A stretch of DNA of 64,000 nt from Ramlibacter sp. (GTDB lineage Bacteria > Pseudomonadota > Gammaproteobacteria > Burkholderiales > Burkholderiaceae_C): NCBI GenBank assembly GCA_016713005.1, contig JADJPY010000003.1, positions 1 through 64,000 of the forward strand, given 5' to 3'. Positions 15,777-24,386 of this stretch are shown piece after piece (positions within the stretch are counted from its first letter, which is position 1; every line of letters starts with the position of its first letter). The position numbers were made by a program, and so were the translations under genes. The notes under the pieces were generated by a model. It saw only the letters and a list, made by a program, of their open reading frames with translations, did not search any database and was not told the DNA's origin.

Positions 15777-17762
15777 ATGCAGTATTTCGTCACCGGCGCG
15801 ACCGGCTTCATCGGCAAGCGCCTGGTCAAGAAGCTTCTTGAACGCAAGGGCGCGGTGGTCCACTTCCTGCTGCGCAAGGAAAGCGAAGCCAAGGTTGCCG
15901 CTCTGCGCGAGTATTGGGGCGTCAGCGCGGCGCGTGCGGTGCCCGTGTTCGGCGACCTCAAGGCGAAAAAGCTGGGTGTATCCGCCGATGAAATCCGCAG
16001 GCTCAAGGGCCAGATCGACCATTTCCATCACCTGGCCGCGGTGTACGACCTTGGCGCCGATGAGGAAAGCCAGATCGCGGTCAACATCGAGGGCACACGC
16101 AACACCGTGGAGTTTGCCAAGGCCATTGACGCCGGCCATTTCCACCACGTGTCGTCGATCGCCGCTGCCGGCCTGTATGAGGGCGTGTTCCGCGAGGACA
16201 TGTTCGAGGAAGCGGAAAACACCGATCACCCGTACTTCATGACCAAGCACGAGAGCGAGAAGATCGTTCGCAAGGAGTGCAAGGTGCCCTGGACGGTCTA
16301 CCGGCCGGCCATGGTGGTGGGCGACAGCACCACGGGCGAGATGGACAAGGTCGACGGACCGTACTACTTTTTCAAGCTGATCCAGCGCACCCGCCAGCTG
16401 CTGCCCCCATGGATGCCCATGGTCGGCCTGGAGGGGGGGCGGGTCAACATCGTTCCGGTTGACTTTGTCGTCAACTGCCTGGATCACGTCAGCCACAAGG
16501 CCGGCATTGCCAAGAAATGCTTCCACCTGGTGGACAGCGAGGGATACCGCGTTGGCGACGTTCTGGACATCTTCAGCAAGGCTGCGCATGCGCCGAAGAT
16601 GAACCTTTTTGTCAACGCTGCCTTGCTCGGGTTCATTCCGCGCAGCGTGACCAAGACCCTGATGTCCATCGCGCCGGTGCGCCGCGTCAAGGCCGCGGTG
16701 ATGAAGGACCTCGGCCTGCCCGAAGACATGTTGACGTTTGTGAACTACCCGACGCGGTTTGACCGGCGGGACCTCGACGCCGTGCTCAAGGGCTCCGGCA
16801 TCGTGTGCCCCAACCTCCACGACTACGCCTGGCGCCTTTGGGACTACTGGGAGCGCCATCTCGACCCGGACCTGTTCATCGATCGCACCTTGCGCGGCAG
16901 CGTGGCGGGCAAGGTGGTGCTGATCACCGGGGGTTCTTCGGGCATCGGTCTGGCAAGCGCCCACAAGTTTGCAGAGGCCGGTGCGGTGACCATTATTTGC
17001 GGCCGCGACCAGGACAAGCTTGACGAGGCCCAGAAGGAGGCCAAGGCCAGGGGCTACAGCTTCGTCTGCTACCCGGCCGATATTGCCGACATGGCCGATT
17101 GCGACCGTTTCGTGCAGCTGCTGATCGAAAACCACGGCGGCGTCGATTTCCTGATCAACAACGCCGGCCGTTCCATCCGTCGCGCGATCGAGAACAGCTA
17201 CGACCGCTTCCACGACTTCGAACGGACCATGCAGCTCAATTACTTTGGATGCCTGCGCATCACCATGGGTCTGCTGCCCGGAATGGTCGCCAAGCGGCGC
17301 GGCCACATCGTCAATATCAGTTCGATCGGGGTGCTGACCAACGCACCGCGCTTCTCGGCTTACGTGGCTTCCAAGGCGGCCCTGGACGCGTGGACACGCT
17401 GCGCGTCCAGCGAATACGCCGACCAGGGAGTGAGCTTTACCACCATCAACATGCCCCTGGTCCGCACGCCCATGATCGCGCCGACCAACATCTACAAGAA
17501 TGTGCCGACGCTCAGCCCTGAAGAGGCCGGGGACATGGTGGCGCAGGCCTGCATCTACAAGCCCGTGCGTGTGGCCACACGTCTGGGCATCTCAGGGCAG
17601 GTGCTGCATGCCTTGTTCCCGCGCATCATGCAGATCGTGATGAATACCAGCTTCCGGATGTTCCCCGATTCGTCGGCCGCCAAGGGCGACAAGTCGGCCA
17701 AGCCGCAGCTCAGTGCGGAGGCTGTGGCCATGCAGCAGATGATGCGCGGCATTCACTTCTGA
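15777..17762 (+). CDS. Bifunctional fatty acyl-CoA reductase (two SDR domains), Marinobacter FAR type
   Basis: This 661-residue protein joins two Rossmann domains. The N-terminal extended SDR has TGATGFIG (6-13) and Y153-x3-K157. The C-terminal classical SDR has TGGSSGIG (about 383-390), NNAGRS, and Y529-x3-K533. Segments such as HFHHVSSIAAAGL, TGEMDKVDGPYYFFK, FHDFERTMQLNYFG and NISSIGVLTNAPRFSAY match what I recall of the Marinobacter alcohol-forming acyl-CoA reductase (Maqu_2507), of very similar length. That enzyme reduces fatty acyl-CoA through aldehyde to fatty alcohol with NADPH. ATG 15777 has GGAGG at ideal spacing; the longer frame from 15741 does not. With the wax ester synthase it would supply a complete acyl-CoA to wax ester route. 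Confidence 0.88.
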   Translation: MQYFVTGATGFIGKRLVKKLLERKGAVVHFLLRKESEAKVAALREYWGVSAARAVPVFGDLKAKKLGVSADEIRRLKGQIDHFHHLAAVYDLGADEESQIAVNIEGTRNTVEFAKAIDAGHFHHVSSIAAAGLYEGVFREDMFEEAENTDHPYFMTKHESEKIVRKECKVPWTVYRPAMVVGDSTTGEMDKVDGPYYFFKLIQRTRQLLPPWMPMVGLEGGRVNIVPVDFVVNCLDHVSHKAGIAKKCFHLVDSEGYRVGDVLDIFSKAAHAPKMNLFVNAALLGFIPRSVTKTLMSIAPVRRVKAAVMKDLGLPEDMLTFVNYPTRFDRRDLDAVLKGSGIVCPNLHDYAWRLWDYWERHLDPDLFIDRTLRGSVAGKVVLITGGSSGIGLASAHKFAEAGAVTIICGRDQDKLDEAQKEAKARGYSFVCYPADIADMADCDRFVQLLIENHGGVDFLINNAGRSIRRAIENSYDRFHDFERTMQLNYFGCLRITMGLLPGMVAKRRGHIVNISSIGVLTNAPRFSAYVASKAALDAWTRCASSEYADQGVSFTTINMPLVRTPMIAPTNIYKNVPTLSPEEAGDMVAQACIYKPVRVATRLGISGQVLHALFPRIMQIVMNTSFRMFPDSSAAKGDKSAKPQLSAEAVAMQQMMRGIHF

Positions 17763-17877
17763 GGGCTTGCCTGTGCTGCGGGCGCGTCTGGCGGCGTGCC
17801 CCCGTCGTTTGCCAAGGGATAATCGGACCCCAAAAGGGGCATGCAGCGGCGTGCCCGCAAGCGCTTGAGGGCACTAC

Positions 17878-18882
17878 TTGATCCTGGTCACTGGCGGCGC
17901 CGGCTTCATCGGTTCCCATTTCATCCTTGACTGGCTGTCGGCCGGCGGGGAGGACGTGGTCAATCTGGACAAGCTGACCTATGCGGGGCGCCTGAGCAAC
18001 CTGGCGGCTCTGGACGGACACCCTGGCCACCAGTTTGTGCACGGGGACATTGCCGATGCCGGTCTGGTTGGCGGCCTGCTGGAGCGGCACCAGCCCAGGG
18101 CAATCGTCCACTTTGCGGCGCACACGCATGTGGACCGGTCAATCGCGGCACCGGACGACTTCCTGCAGAACAACGTGGTGGGCACGTTCTGGCTGCTCGA
18201 AGCGGTGCGAGACTGGTGGAGCGCACTCGACGCCATCCCCCGTGGGGCCTTTCGTTTCCTGCATGTTTCCACCGACGAGGTGTTCGGGTCCCTGGAAGAG
18301 ACGCAGCCCCCGTTGACCGAAGACGCGCCCACCCGGCCCAACAACCCGTACGCCGCGAGCAAGGCGGCCAGCGACCACTTTGTGCGGGCGGCTGGCAAGA
18401 CCTGGGGCCTGCCGGTGCTGACCGGCCATTGCACCAACAATTACGGGCCGCACCAGCATCCGGAAAAGCTGATCCCGCTGGCCGTGTCCCGGGCACTGCA
18501 CCGCCTGCCGATTCCACTGTATGGCGATGGGTTGCAGGTGCGCGACTGGCTGCATGTTCAGGACCACTGTGCGGCCCTGCGGTTGATGCTCGAGCGCGGC
18601 GAACCGGGGCGGGCGTGGAACATTGCCGCTGCCAACCCGCAACGAAATGTCGATGTCGTTCAGGCGGTGTGCGATCTGGTGGATGAGTTGTGTCCCGAAC
18701 CCGGTGCGCCGAAGCGCCGTACCCTCATCAGCCCGGTGGCGGACCGACCGGGTCACGACCGCCGGTATGCGCTGGATCCGGCCCGGATCGGGCGCGAACT
18801 GGGTTGGCATGCGCAGCGTCCGTTTGCCCAAGGCCTTCGCGACACCGTGCGATGGCACCTGTCCATGGGGCGTGCCGCGTGA
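17878..18882 (+). CDS. rfbB: dTDP-glucose 4,6-dehydratase
   Basis: This NAD-dependent extended SDR converts dTDP-glucose to dTDP-4-keto-6-deoxyglucose, the step before L-rhamnose or other deoxysugars for surface polysaccharide. The 334-residue protein has TGGAGFIGSHF at the N-terminus, LDKLTYAG, HFAAHTHVDRSI, the catalytic STDEVFG, Y-x3-K in NPYAASKAASDHF, and CTNNYGPHQHPEKLIP, all diagnostic. The start is a TTG at 17878 with GAGG eight bases before it; no ATG fits the frame there. It overlaps rfbC as GTGA. rfbA and rfbD are not adjacent, so the full rhamnose pathway must be completed elsewhere or the sugar used differently. Confidence 0.93.
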   Translation: MILVTGGAGFIGSHFILDWLSAGGEDVVNLDKLTYAGRLSNLAALDGHPGHQFVHGDIADAGLVGGLLERHQPRAIVHFAAHTHVDRSIAAPDDFLQNNVVGTFWLLEAVRDWWSALDAIPRGAFRFLHVSTDEVFGSLEETQPPLTEDAPTRPNNPYAASKAASDHFVRAAGKTWGLPVLTGHCTNNYGPHQHPEKLIPLAVSRALHRLPIPLYGDGLQVRDWLHVQDHCAALRLMLERGEPGRAWNIAAANPQRNVDVVQAVCDLVDELCPEPGAPKRRTLISPVADRPGHDRRYALDPARIGRELGWHAQRPFAQGLRDTVRWHLSMGRAA

Positions 18883-19418
18883 AGATCACCCCCCTCGCAA
18901 TCCCGGATGTGCTTCTGCTGCAGCCTGACATCCATGCAGACGACCGGGGATTTTTTTGCGAGACCTTCCATGCGGGGCGCTTTCGTGCACTCACCGGGTT
19001 TGCCGGCCCGTTTGTTCAGGACAATTTCTCCCGCTCCGCCGCGGGTGTGTTGCGTGGACTTCACTTCCAGGAGGGGCGGCCCCAAGGCAAGCTGGTACGG
19101 GTGACCCGAGGCGCGGTGTATGACGTGGCTGTGGACCTGCGGGCAGGATCCGCCACGCGGGGCCAATGGGTGGCGGCCGAACTCAGCGAGCACAACCACC
19201 TCCAGATGTGGATTCCGCCGGGGTTTGCGCACGGCCTGCTCGCCCTGGAGCAGGGCGCTGACGTGATCTACAAGGTGACCGACCACCATGCGCCGGATCT
19301 GGAACGCAGCATTGCGTGGGATGACCCGTTGCTGGGCATCACCTGGCCGCTTTCCGGGCCACCCATCCTGTCTGCGCGCGACCGTCGCGCAATGCCATTG
19401 TCACAAGCCCTGGCCTGA
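18879..19418 (+). CDS. rfbC: dTDP-4-dehydrorhamnose 3,5-epimerase
   Basis: RmlC/RfbC epimerises dTDP-4-keto-6-deoxyglucose at C3 and C5. The 179-residue protein has the standard length and signature: DDRGFFCETF, QDNFSRSAAGVLRGLHFQ with the catalytic His, GKLVRVTRGAVYDVAVDLR, WIPPGFAHGLLAL and the C-terminal WDDPLLGITWPL. The start is GTG 18879, overlapping the rfbB stop; the longer open frame upstream lies inside rfbB and is rejected. It is followed by argB after 65 bases. Confidence 0.93.
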   Translation: MKITPLAIPDVLLLQPDIHADDRGFFCETFHAGRFRALTGFAGPFVQDNFSRSAAGVLRGLHFQEGRPQGKLVRVTRGAVYDVAVDLRAGSATRGQWVAAELSEHNHLQMWIPPGFAHGLLALEQGADVIYKVTDHHAPDLERSIAWDDPLLGITWPLSGPPILSARDRRAMPLSQALA

Positions 19419-19483
19419 GTTTCGTGCCGCGGTGTTCGTGGATGCGGCACAATTTGCTTCCATTTCCCACACGACCGAGTGCC

Positions 19484-20374
19484 ATGACCGACGTGAACCA
19501 TATTGCCCCGCGCGACAAGGCCGAAATCCTTGCCCAGGCGCTGCCCTACATCCGCAAGTTCCACGGGAAGACGCTGGTCATCAAGTACGGCGGCAATGCC
19601 ATGACCGATCCGGCGTTGCAGGCCGACTTCGCGGAAGACGTGGTTTTGCTGAAGCTGGTGGGGATGAACCCGGTGGTGGTGCATGGCGGCGGGCCGCAGA
19701 TCGAGACGGCCCTGAACCGCCTGGGCAAGAAGGGCGAATTCATCCAGGGCATGCGCGTGACCGACGCGGAAACGATGGAAGTTGTCGAGTGGGTGCTCGC
19801 GGGAGAGGTGCAGCAGGACATCGTGGGCCTGATCAACCAGGCGGGTGGCAAGGCCGTGGGCCTGACCGGGCGGGACGGCGGGCTGATCCGGGCGCGCAAG
19901 CTGAAGATGGTTGACAACAAGAACCCCGAGGTGGAGTACGACGTCGGCCAGGTGGGGGACATCGTTGCGGTGGACCCCAGCGTGGTCAAGGCGCTCCAGG
20001 ACGATGCCTTCATTCCCGTCATCAGCCCGATCGGGTTTGGCGAGGACAACGAGAGCTACAACATCAACGCGGATGTTGTCGCCAGCAAGCTCGCCACCGT
20101 GCTCAAGGCTGAAAAGCTGGTGCTGCTGACCAACACGCCGGGCGTGCTTGACAAGTCAGGCAAGCTGTTGACCGACCTGACTGCGCGGGAGATTGACGAC
20201 TTGTTTGCCGACGGCACCATCTCCGGGGGGATGCTGCCCAAGATCAGCGGCGCCCTGGACGCAGCCAAGAGCGGCGTGAACGCGGTGCACATCATCGACG
20301 GGCGGGTGCCGCACGCGATGCTGCTCGAGATCCTGACCGATCAGGCCTTCGGGACCATGATCCGCAGCCACTGA
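19484..20374 (+). CDS. argB: Acetylglutamate kinase
   Basis: ArgB phosphorylates N-acetylglutamate, the committed step of arginine synthesis and usual site of feedback control. The 296-residue protein has KYGGNAM near residue 30, VVVHGGGPQI, QAGGKAVGLTGRDGG, NINADVVASKLA and SGGMLPKISGALDA, all amino acid kinase features. The N-terminal helix before the kinase core fits the arginine-sensitive hexameric type. ATG 19484 is chosen; the longer frame from 19424 has no family support. A two-component system gene follows 19 bases later, with slmA beyond it. Confidence 0.95.
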   Translation: MTDVNHIAPRDKAEILAQALPYIRKFHGKTLVIKYGGNAMTDPALQADFAEDVVLLKLVGMNPVVVHGGGPQIETALNRLGKKGEFIQGMRVTDAETMEVVEWVLAGEVQQDIVGLINQAGGKAVGLTGRDGGLIRARKLKMVDNKNPEVEYDVGQVGDIVAVDPSVVKALQDDAFIPVISPIGFGEDNESYNINADVVASKLATVLKAEKLVLLTNTPGVLDKSGKLLTDLTAREIDDLFADGTISGGMLPKISGALDAAKSGVNAVHIIDGRVPHAMLLEILTDQAFGTMIRSH

Positions 20375-20393
20375 ACATTGAGCGCCGCCCACC

Positions 20394-21071
20394 ATGCGCC
20401 TCCTGCTTGTCGAAGACGATGTGATGGTGGCCAGCGGAATCAAGCTTGGCCTGAGCAGCGCGGGATATGCGGTGGACTGGGTGGGTACCGCGGAGCGCGC
20501 GGAGGAGGTGATGGCCAGCGAGACCTTTGATGCGGCCATCATCGACATCGGACTGCCGCGAATGGACGGCCTGGAACTTACGCGCCGGTTGCGCCGTGCC
20601 GGCCATACCTTGCCGATGCTGCTGCTCACAGCACGTGATGCCCTGCAGGACAGGGTGCATGGCCTGGACATGGGTGCCGATGACTACATGATCAAGCCTT
20701 TCGAACTCCCCGAGCTGCTGGCGCGCTTGCGTGCCCTGCTGCGGCGGTCGCAAGCGGCCACGTCGGCGGTGCTCTCCTTTGGTGGCCTCGAACTGGACAC
20801 CGCCTACCGCCGCGCAACAGTCAACGGGCAGTTGCTGGAGCTGGGGCCTCGCGAGTGGACGGTCATGGAGTACCTGCTGATTCACGCACCCAAGCCCGCC
20901 AGCAAGGAGAAGCTGCTCCAGGCGCTGACCGGCTGGGACAAGGAAATCACCCCGAATGCGGTGGAGGTGTACATCTCGCGCCTTCGGGGCAAGCTTGAGC
21001 CCCACGGCATTGCGCTCAGGTCCATCCGCGGCTTCGGGTACCGCGTGGAACTGCTTGACGCCGCGGCGTGA
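20394..21071 (+). CDS. OmpR/PhoB-family response regulator (QseB/TctD-like)
   Basis: This 225-residue regulator has a receiver domain with acidic pocket EDD (7-9), phosphoacceptor D51 in IIDIGLPRMDG and K101 in DYMIKPF. The C-terminal winged helix includes LELGPREWTVMEYLLIHAPKPASKEKLLQAL, EVYISRLRGKLEPHGI and IRGFGYRVE. The family is QseB/TctD/PmrA-like. The histidine kinase starts one base after its stop, so the two are co-transcribed. The genes it controls are not evident. Confidence 0.93.
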   Translation: MRLLLVEDDVMVASGIKLGLSSAGYAVDWVGTAERAEEVMASETFDAAIIDIGLPRMDGLELTRRLRRAGHTLPMLLLTARDALQDRVHGLDMGADDYMIKPFELPELLARLRALLRRSQAATSAVLSFGGLELDTAYRRATVNGQLLELGPREWTVMEYLLIHAPKPASKEKLLQALTGWDKEITPNAVEVYISRLRGKLEPHGIALRSIRGFGYRVELLDAAA

Positions 21072-21072
21072 C

Positions 21073-22530
21073 ATGGGAGATGTTGCGCCGACCCCGCTTG
21101 CTCCCCCGGTGACTGCGGGGCTCCAGCGGCGCCTTCTGGTGTTGCTGCTGCTCCCACTGGTCCTCCTTGCGCTGGTCAATGCCTGGTTTGATTACCGCTC
21201 GGCCGACAGTTCCGCGCTGCAACTGGACCGCGAGTTGCTGCGCATGGTGCCTCTGCTGGCGGACTCGGTCTTCATGGCCGAAGGCCCGGTGGCAGGGCGG
21301 CCGGTGCTGCTGCTGGCCCCGGTGGTCGAGGAGTTCCTGAAGACCCGGCCGGGAACCTCCGCAGTGGCTTTTGTTCGCCCCGCAGGCGCTGTCCTCTTCG
21401 GGGATGCGTGGCTCGCGTCCGTGTTGCCGTCGACCCGTGAGCCCGAATTCCGCAGCGAGGAGAATGGCGGGATCACCTTCCGGATCGTCTCCCAACGCGT
21501 GCAGACGGTCGCGGGAGAGTTGGTGGTCCAGCTGGCCGATGGATCCGATCCGCGCCAGCAATGGGCCCGCGCCGTGCTGTTCAAAGTCCTCCTGCCCAAC
21601 CTGGTGTTGATCCTCGCGGCGGCATTTGCGGTGAACTGGGCCGTGCATCGCGCGCTCAAGCCCCTGATTGACCTCAAGGAAGATGTGGAGCGGCGCTCCC
21701 CGCGCGACCTCAATGCCATTGACGAGCAGGCTTCCCCTGAGGAGGTTCGTCCGCTGGTGCAGTCCCTCAATCGGCTGTTCGGCCTGGTAAATGCGCAGGC
21801 CGAGAGCCAGCGGCGGTTCGTGGCCGACGCGGCGCATCAGTTGCGCACCCCCCTGGCCGGGTTGCAGGCGCAGGTGGAAGCGTGGGCACAGATGGTCCAC
21901 ATTCGCAAGGCGTCCGGCGGCACAGCGACCGATGCGCCGGGCTCGGTGACCCTGGGAGCCGAACAGATTCACCGCTTGCGCAGCGCCACCCGGCGTACCT
22001 CGCAGCTTGCCAATCAGCTGCTTGCCCTGTCGCGTGCCGATGCACAGGCCATGTCAGCCCAGCCGACGCAGCTTGTGGACCTGCAGGACCTGTGCGAAAA
22101 CGTCCTGGCGATTCATCTGGACGCTGCCACGGCCCGCCGTCTGGACCTGGGACTGGACGTGCAACCGCAACAGGTGATGGGCCATGAATGGCTTCTGCGT
22201 GAACTGCTGGCCAACCTGGTGGACAACGCAGTCAAGTACACCCCGCCGGGTGGCTGCGTCACGATCCGATGTGCCGGCGGGGAGTCCGGTCCGATGCTGG
22301 AGGTGGAGGACGATGGCCCCGGCATCCCGCCCCAGGAGATTCCCAGGGTGACAGAGCGTTTTTACCGGGTCCCCGGCACTCAGGGCGAGGGCACCGGTCT
22401 GGGTCTGGCGATCGCCAGCGAGATCGCGCGTGTCCATCGCGCCACACTCTCACTGAAGACGGCGGCCAACGGCCGGGGACTGGCCGTGCGTCTGCAGTTC
22501 GGCGCGCCCCCCAGGAGCGAAGTTTCCTAG
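21073..22530 (+). CDS. Sensor histidine kinase (QseC/TctE-like)
   Basis: This 485-residue membrane sensor has one transmembrane helix near residues 18-38 (LLVLLLLPLVLLALVNAWF), a periplasmic domain of about 140 residues, a second helix near 176-196 (VLLPNLVLILAAAFAVNWAVH), and a HAMP-like linker. The HisKA box is FVADAAHQLRTPLAG with H255, followed by the HATPase_c boxes NLVDNAVKYTPPGG, DDGPGIPP and GTGLGLAIASEIA. The periplasmic region looks like the 2CSK_N type of tricarboxylate-sensing kinases. ATG 21073 is used; the longer frame overlaps the regulator gene. The signal sensed is unknown. Confidence 0.92.
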   Translation: MGDVAPTPLAPPVTAGLQRRLLVLLLLPLVLLALVNAWFDYRSADSSALQLDRELLRMVPLLADSVFMAEGPVAGRPVLLLAPVVEEFLKTRPGTSAVAFVRPAGAVLFGDAWLASVLPSTREPEFRSEENGGITFRIVSQRVQTVAGELVVQLADGSDPRQQWARAVLFKVLLPNLVLILAAAFAVNWAVHRALKPLIDLKEDVERRSPRDLNAIDEQASPEEVRPLVQSLNRLFGLVNAQAESQRRFVADAAHQLRTPLAGLQAQVEAWAQMVHIRKASGGTATDAPGSVTLGAEQIHRLRSATRRTSQLANQLLALSRADAQAMSAQPTQLVDLQDLCENVLAIHLDAATARRLDLGLDVQPQQVMGHEWLLRELLANLVDNAVKYTPPGGCVTIRCAGGESGPMLEVEDDGPGIPPQEIPRVTERFYRVPGTQGEGTGLGLAIASEIARVHRATLSLKTAANGRGLAVRLQFGAPPRSEVS

Positions 22531-22585
22531 GGCAAACCCCATCGTTGCGTGTGCGAGAATCTTCCGAACCTTCTGATTCACCTCC

Positions 22586-23230
22586 ATGTCCGACGCCGCG
22601 TCCAGCCCCGCCTCCGAATCCGAAGCTGCTGCAGAAGCGGCCGTGCCAACCCGCAAACGGCCCAAGCCCGGTGAGCGCAGGGTGCAGATCCTCCAGACGC
22701 TGGCGGCCATGCTGGAGCAGCCTGGCTCCGAACGCGTCACGACAGCGGCCCTGGCGAGCCGGCTGGACGTGAGCGAGGCAGCCCTGTACCGCCATTTCGC
22801 GAGCAAGGCACAGATGTTTGAAGGCCTTATCGAGTTCATCGAGCAGACCGTGTTCACGCTGATCAACCAGATTGCCGAACGCGAAGCCACCGGTCCCGTG
22901 CGCGCTTCACGCATGGTGTCCATGCTGTTGCAGTTCGCCGAGAAGAACCCCGGCATGACGCGTGTGATGGTGGGCGACGCCCTGGTCTACGAGAACGAAC
23001 GTCTCCAGCAGCGCATGAACCAGCTCTTTGACAAGGTCGAAGCCGCGCTGCGCCAGGCCTTGCGAGCCGATGCGGCGGGCGACGTCTCGGCCACCCCTAC
23101 GCTGGATGCGCAGGTTCGCGCGTCAGTGCTCACAGCCTTTGCGCTGGGGCGACTGCAGCGGTATGCCCGCTCCGGCTTCCGGCGCAGCCCGAGTGAGCAC
23201 CTGGAGGCCAGCCTGGCCTCAATGCTTTGA
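22586..23230 (+). CDS. slmA: Nucleoid occlusion factor SlmA (TetR-type)
   Basis: SlmA binds chromosomal sites and blocks FtsZ assembly over the nucleoid. The 214-residue protein matches SlmA in layout: RRVQILQTLAAMLEQPGSERVTTAALASRLDVSEAALYRHFASKAQMFEGLIEFIEQTVFTLINQI, then FAEKNPGMTRVMVGDALVYENERLQQRMNQLFDKVEAALRQ. The N-terminal tail of about 30 residues is an Ala/Glu-rich, disordered extension. Its place downstream of argB is the usual one in Burkholderiales. It converges with a dehydrogenase gene across repeat copy C. Confidence 0.9.
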   Translation: MSDAASSPASESEAAAEAAVPTRKRPKPGERRVQILQTLAAMLEQPGSERVTTAALASRLDVSEAALYRHFASKAQMFEGLIEFIEQTVFTLINQIAEREATGPVRASRMVSMLLQFAEKNPGMTRVMVGDALVYENERLQQRMNQLFDKVEAALRQALRADAAGDVSATPTLDAQVRASVLTAFALGRLQRYARSGFRRSPSEHLEASLASML

Positions 23231-23240
23231 AGCAGGATTT

Positions 23241-23307
23241 GCTATAAAAATAATAGCAAAGACTCGAAGGTGCACGGGGGCTGGAGCCCTGAAACGTTAA
23301 AAAATGG
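23241..23307 (+). repeat. Dispersed GCTAT...ATAGC repeat, copy C
   Basis: The head is GCTATAAAAATAATAGC (23241-23257) and the tail has GCACGGGGGCTGGAGCCC (23272-23289), then GTTAAAAAATGG. It lies between convergent slmA and the Ldh2-type gene, with its tail end five bases from the latter's stop codon. Confidence 0.8.
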
Positions 23308-23312
23308 CGCGC

Positions 23313-24383
23313 TCAGGTTGCGGGTGGCTTCGCCCGGGCCGTGGCCTCGACAATTTCCGCCCAGGTCTGGTCATCAATGGTGATGCCGGTACGGGCCCGT
23401 TCCAGCCGGGTCGCGCGCTCGGGTTCGCCTGCCAGATGCACGCCGTCGCCTCCCGGGGCTGGTGGACTTTGGCGGATCCAGTCGACGAAGGCCCGCGCCT
23501 CGGCATCAAACGCCGCCTGGGTTCCCAGCTGGGCTGGATCGATCAGGATGGTCAACATGCCGTTGAGCACGGTTCGGGCGCTGTCCGCCGGACGGTGCCA
23601 GGTGCCACCACCGGTGAGCGCGCCACCCAACAGCTCGCAGGCCACAGCAAGGCCATAGCCCTTGTGCTCGCCGAAGGTCAGCAATGCGCCGAACAATCCG
23701 GCACCATCCGCGCCCGGTTGCGGCACAACGACCACGCCCGGATCGTTGGTGGGTCGTCCCTGGGCGTCGATCAGGTAACCCGACTCCACTTTTCGCCCCT
23801 CGTTGTGGGCCACGCGCATCTTGCCTTGCGCGACCCGGCTGGTGGCGAAGTCGAGTACGAACGGTGCCTGCCCGGCCAGTGGCACGCCGATGCAGCACGG
23901 GTTCGTGCCAAAGCGGCCGTCTGCGCCACCATGTGGAGCCACAACAGGGCGTGACAGCACATTGACGAAATGAATGGCGACCAGGCCCTGAGCGACGGCC
24001 AGTTCGGCGAAATGCCCGATGCGCCCCAGGTGGTGTGCGTTGGCAAGAGTCATGATGCAACTGCCATGCTGCCTCGCACGGTCGATGCCCAATTGCATGG
24101 CTTGTTCGCCCACCACTTGTCCATAGCCGCGCTGGCCATCCAGCGTGAGCAGGGACCCCGTGTCCAGCACGATGCGTACGCCGGCGTTGGGCTTGAGACC
24201 GCCCTCCAGCACGGCGTCCACATAGCGGGGCAGCATGCCCACCCCATGCGAATCGTGGCCGCTGAGGTTGGCCAGCACCAGGTTGTCGGCAACGATGCGG
24301 GCCTCGACGGGAGAGCTCCCGCATGCCATGAGGACCGAGGCAACCCGCTGCGCCAGTTCCGGGGCGGGAATGACCATGGACAT
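23313..24383 (-). CDS. Malate/lactate/ureidoglycolate dehydrogenase family (Ldh2) oxidoreductase
   Basis: This 356-residue NAD(P)-dependent 2-hydroxyacid dehydrogenase has the Ldh2 fold, unrelated to classical LDH. Signature segments are LSGHDSHGVGMLPRYV (41-56), GQRGYGQVVGEQAM, NAHHLGRIGHFAE, GGADGRFGTNPCCIGVP and EHKGYGLAVACELLGGALTG. Known members oxidise malate, lactate, sulfolactate, ureidoglycolate or 2,3-diketogulonate. It lies three bases from the UxaA-type gene at the end of the sugar-acid TRAP operon, so it probably acts on a 2-hydroxyacid or keto-acid made there, for example lactate or a reduced keto sugar acid (inference). Confidence 0.88.
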   Translation of the reverse strand: MSMVIPAPELAQRVASVLMACGSSPVEARIVADNLVLANLSGHDSHGVGMLPRYVDAVLEGGLKPNAGVRIVLDTGSLLTLDGQRGYGQVVGEQAMQLGIDRARQHGSCIMTLANAHHLGRIGHFAELAVAQGLVAIHFVNVLSRPVVAPHGGADGRFGTNPCCIGVPLAGQAPFVLDFATSRVAQGKMRVAHNEGRKVESGYLIDAQGRPTNDPGVVVVPQPGADGAGLFGALLTFGEHKGYGLAVACELLGGALTGGGTWHRPADSARTVLNGMLTILIDPAQLGTQAAFDAEARAFVDWIRQSPPAPGGDGVHLAGEPERATRLERARTGITIDDQTWAEIVEATARAKPPAT

Positions 24384-24386
24384 GGG

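Noticed and set aside
15684..17306. Long minus-strand open frame opposite the acyl-CoA reductase gene
   Set aside because: The plus strand encodes a full two-domain reductase with ribosome site and motifs; the antisense frame has no recognisable domain and is a product of high GC.
17878..19418. A complete dTDP-rhamnose operon
   Set aside because: Only rfbB and rfbC are present; no rfbA or rfbD reading frame was found nearby.
19424..19450. GTGCCGC...GCGGCAC inverted repeat between rfbC and argB as a terminator
   Set aside because: The loop is 13 bases and no T-run follows; it could be a weak hairpin only.
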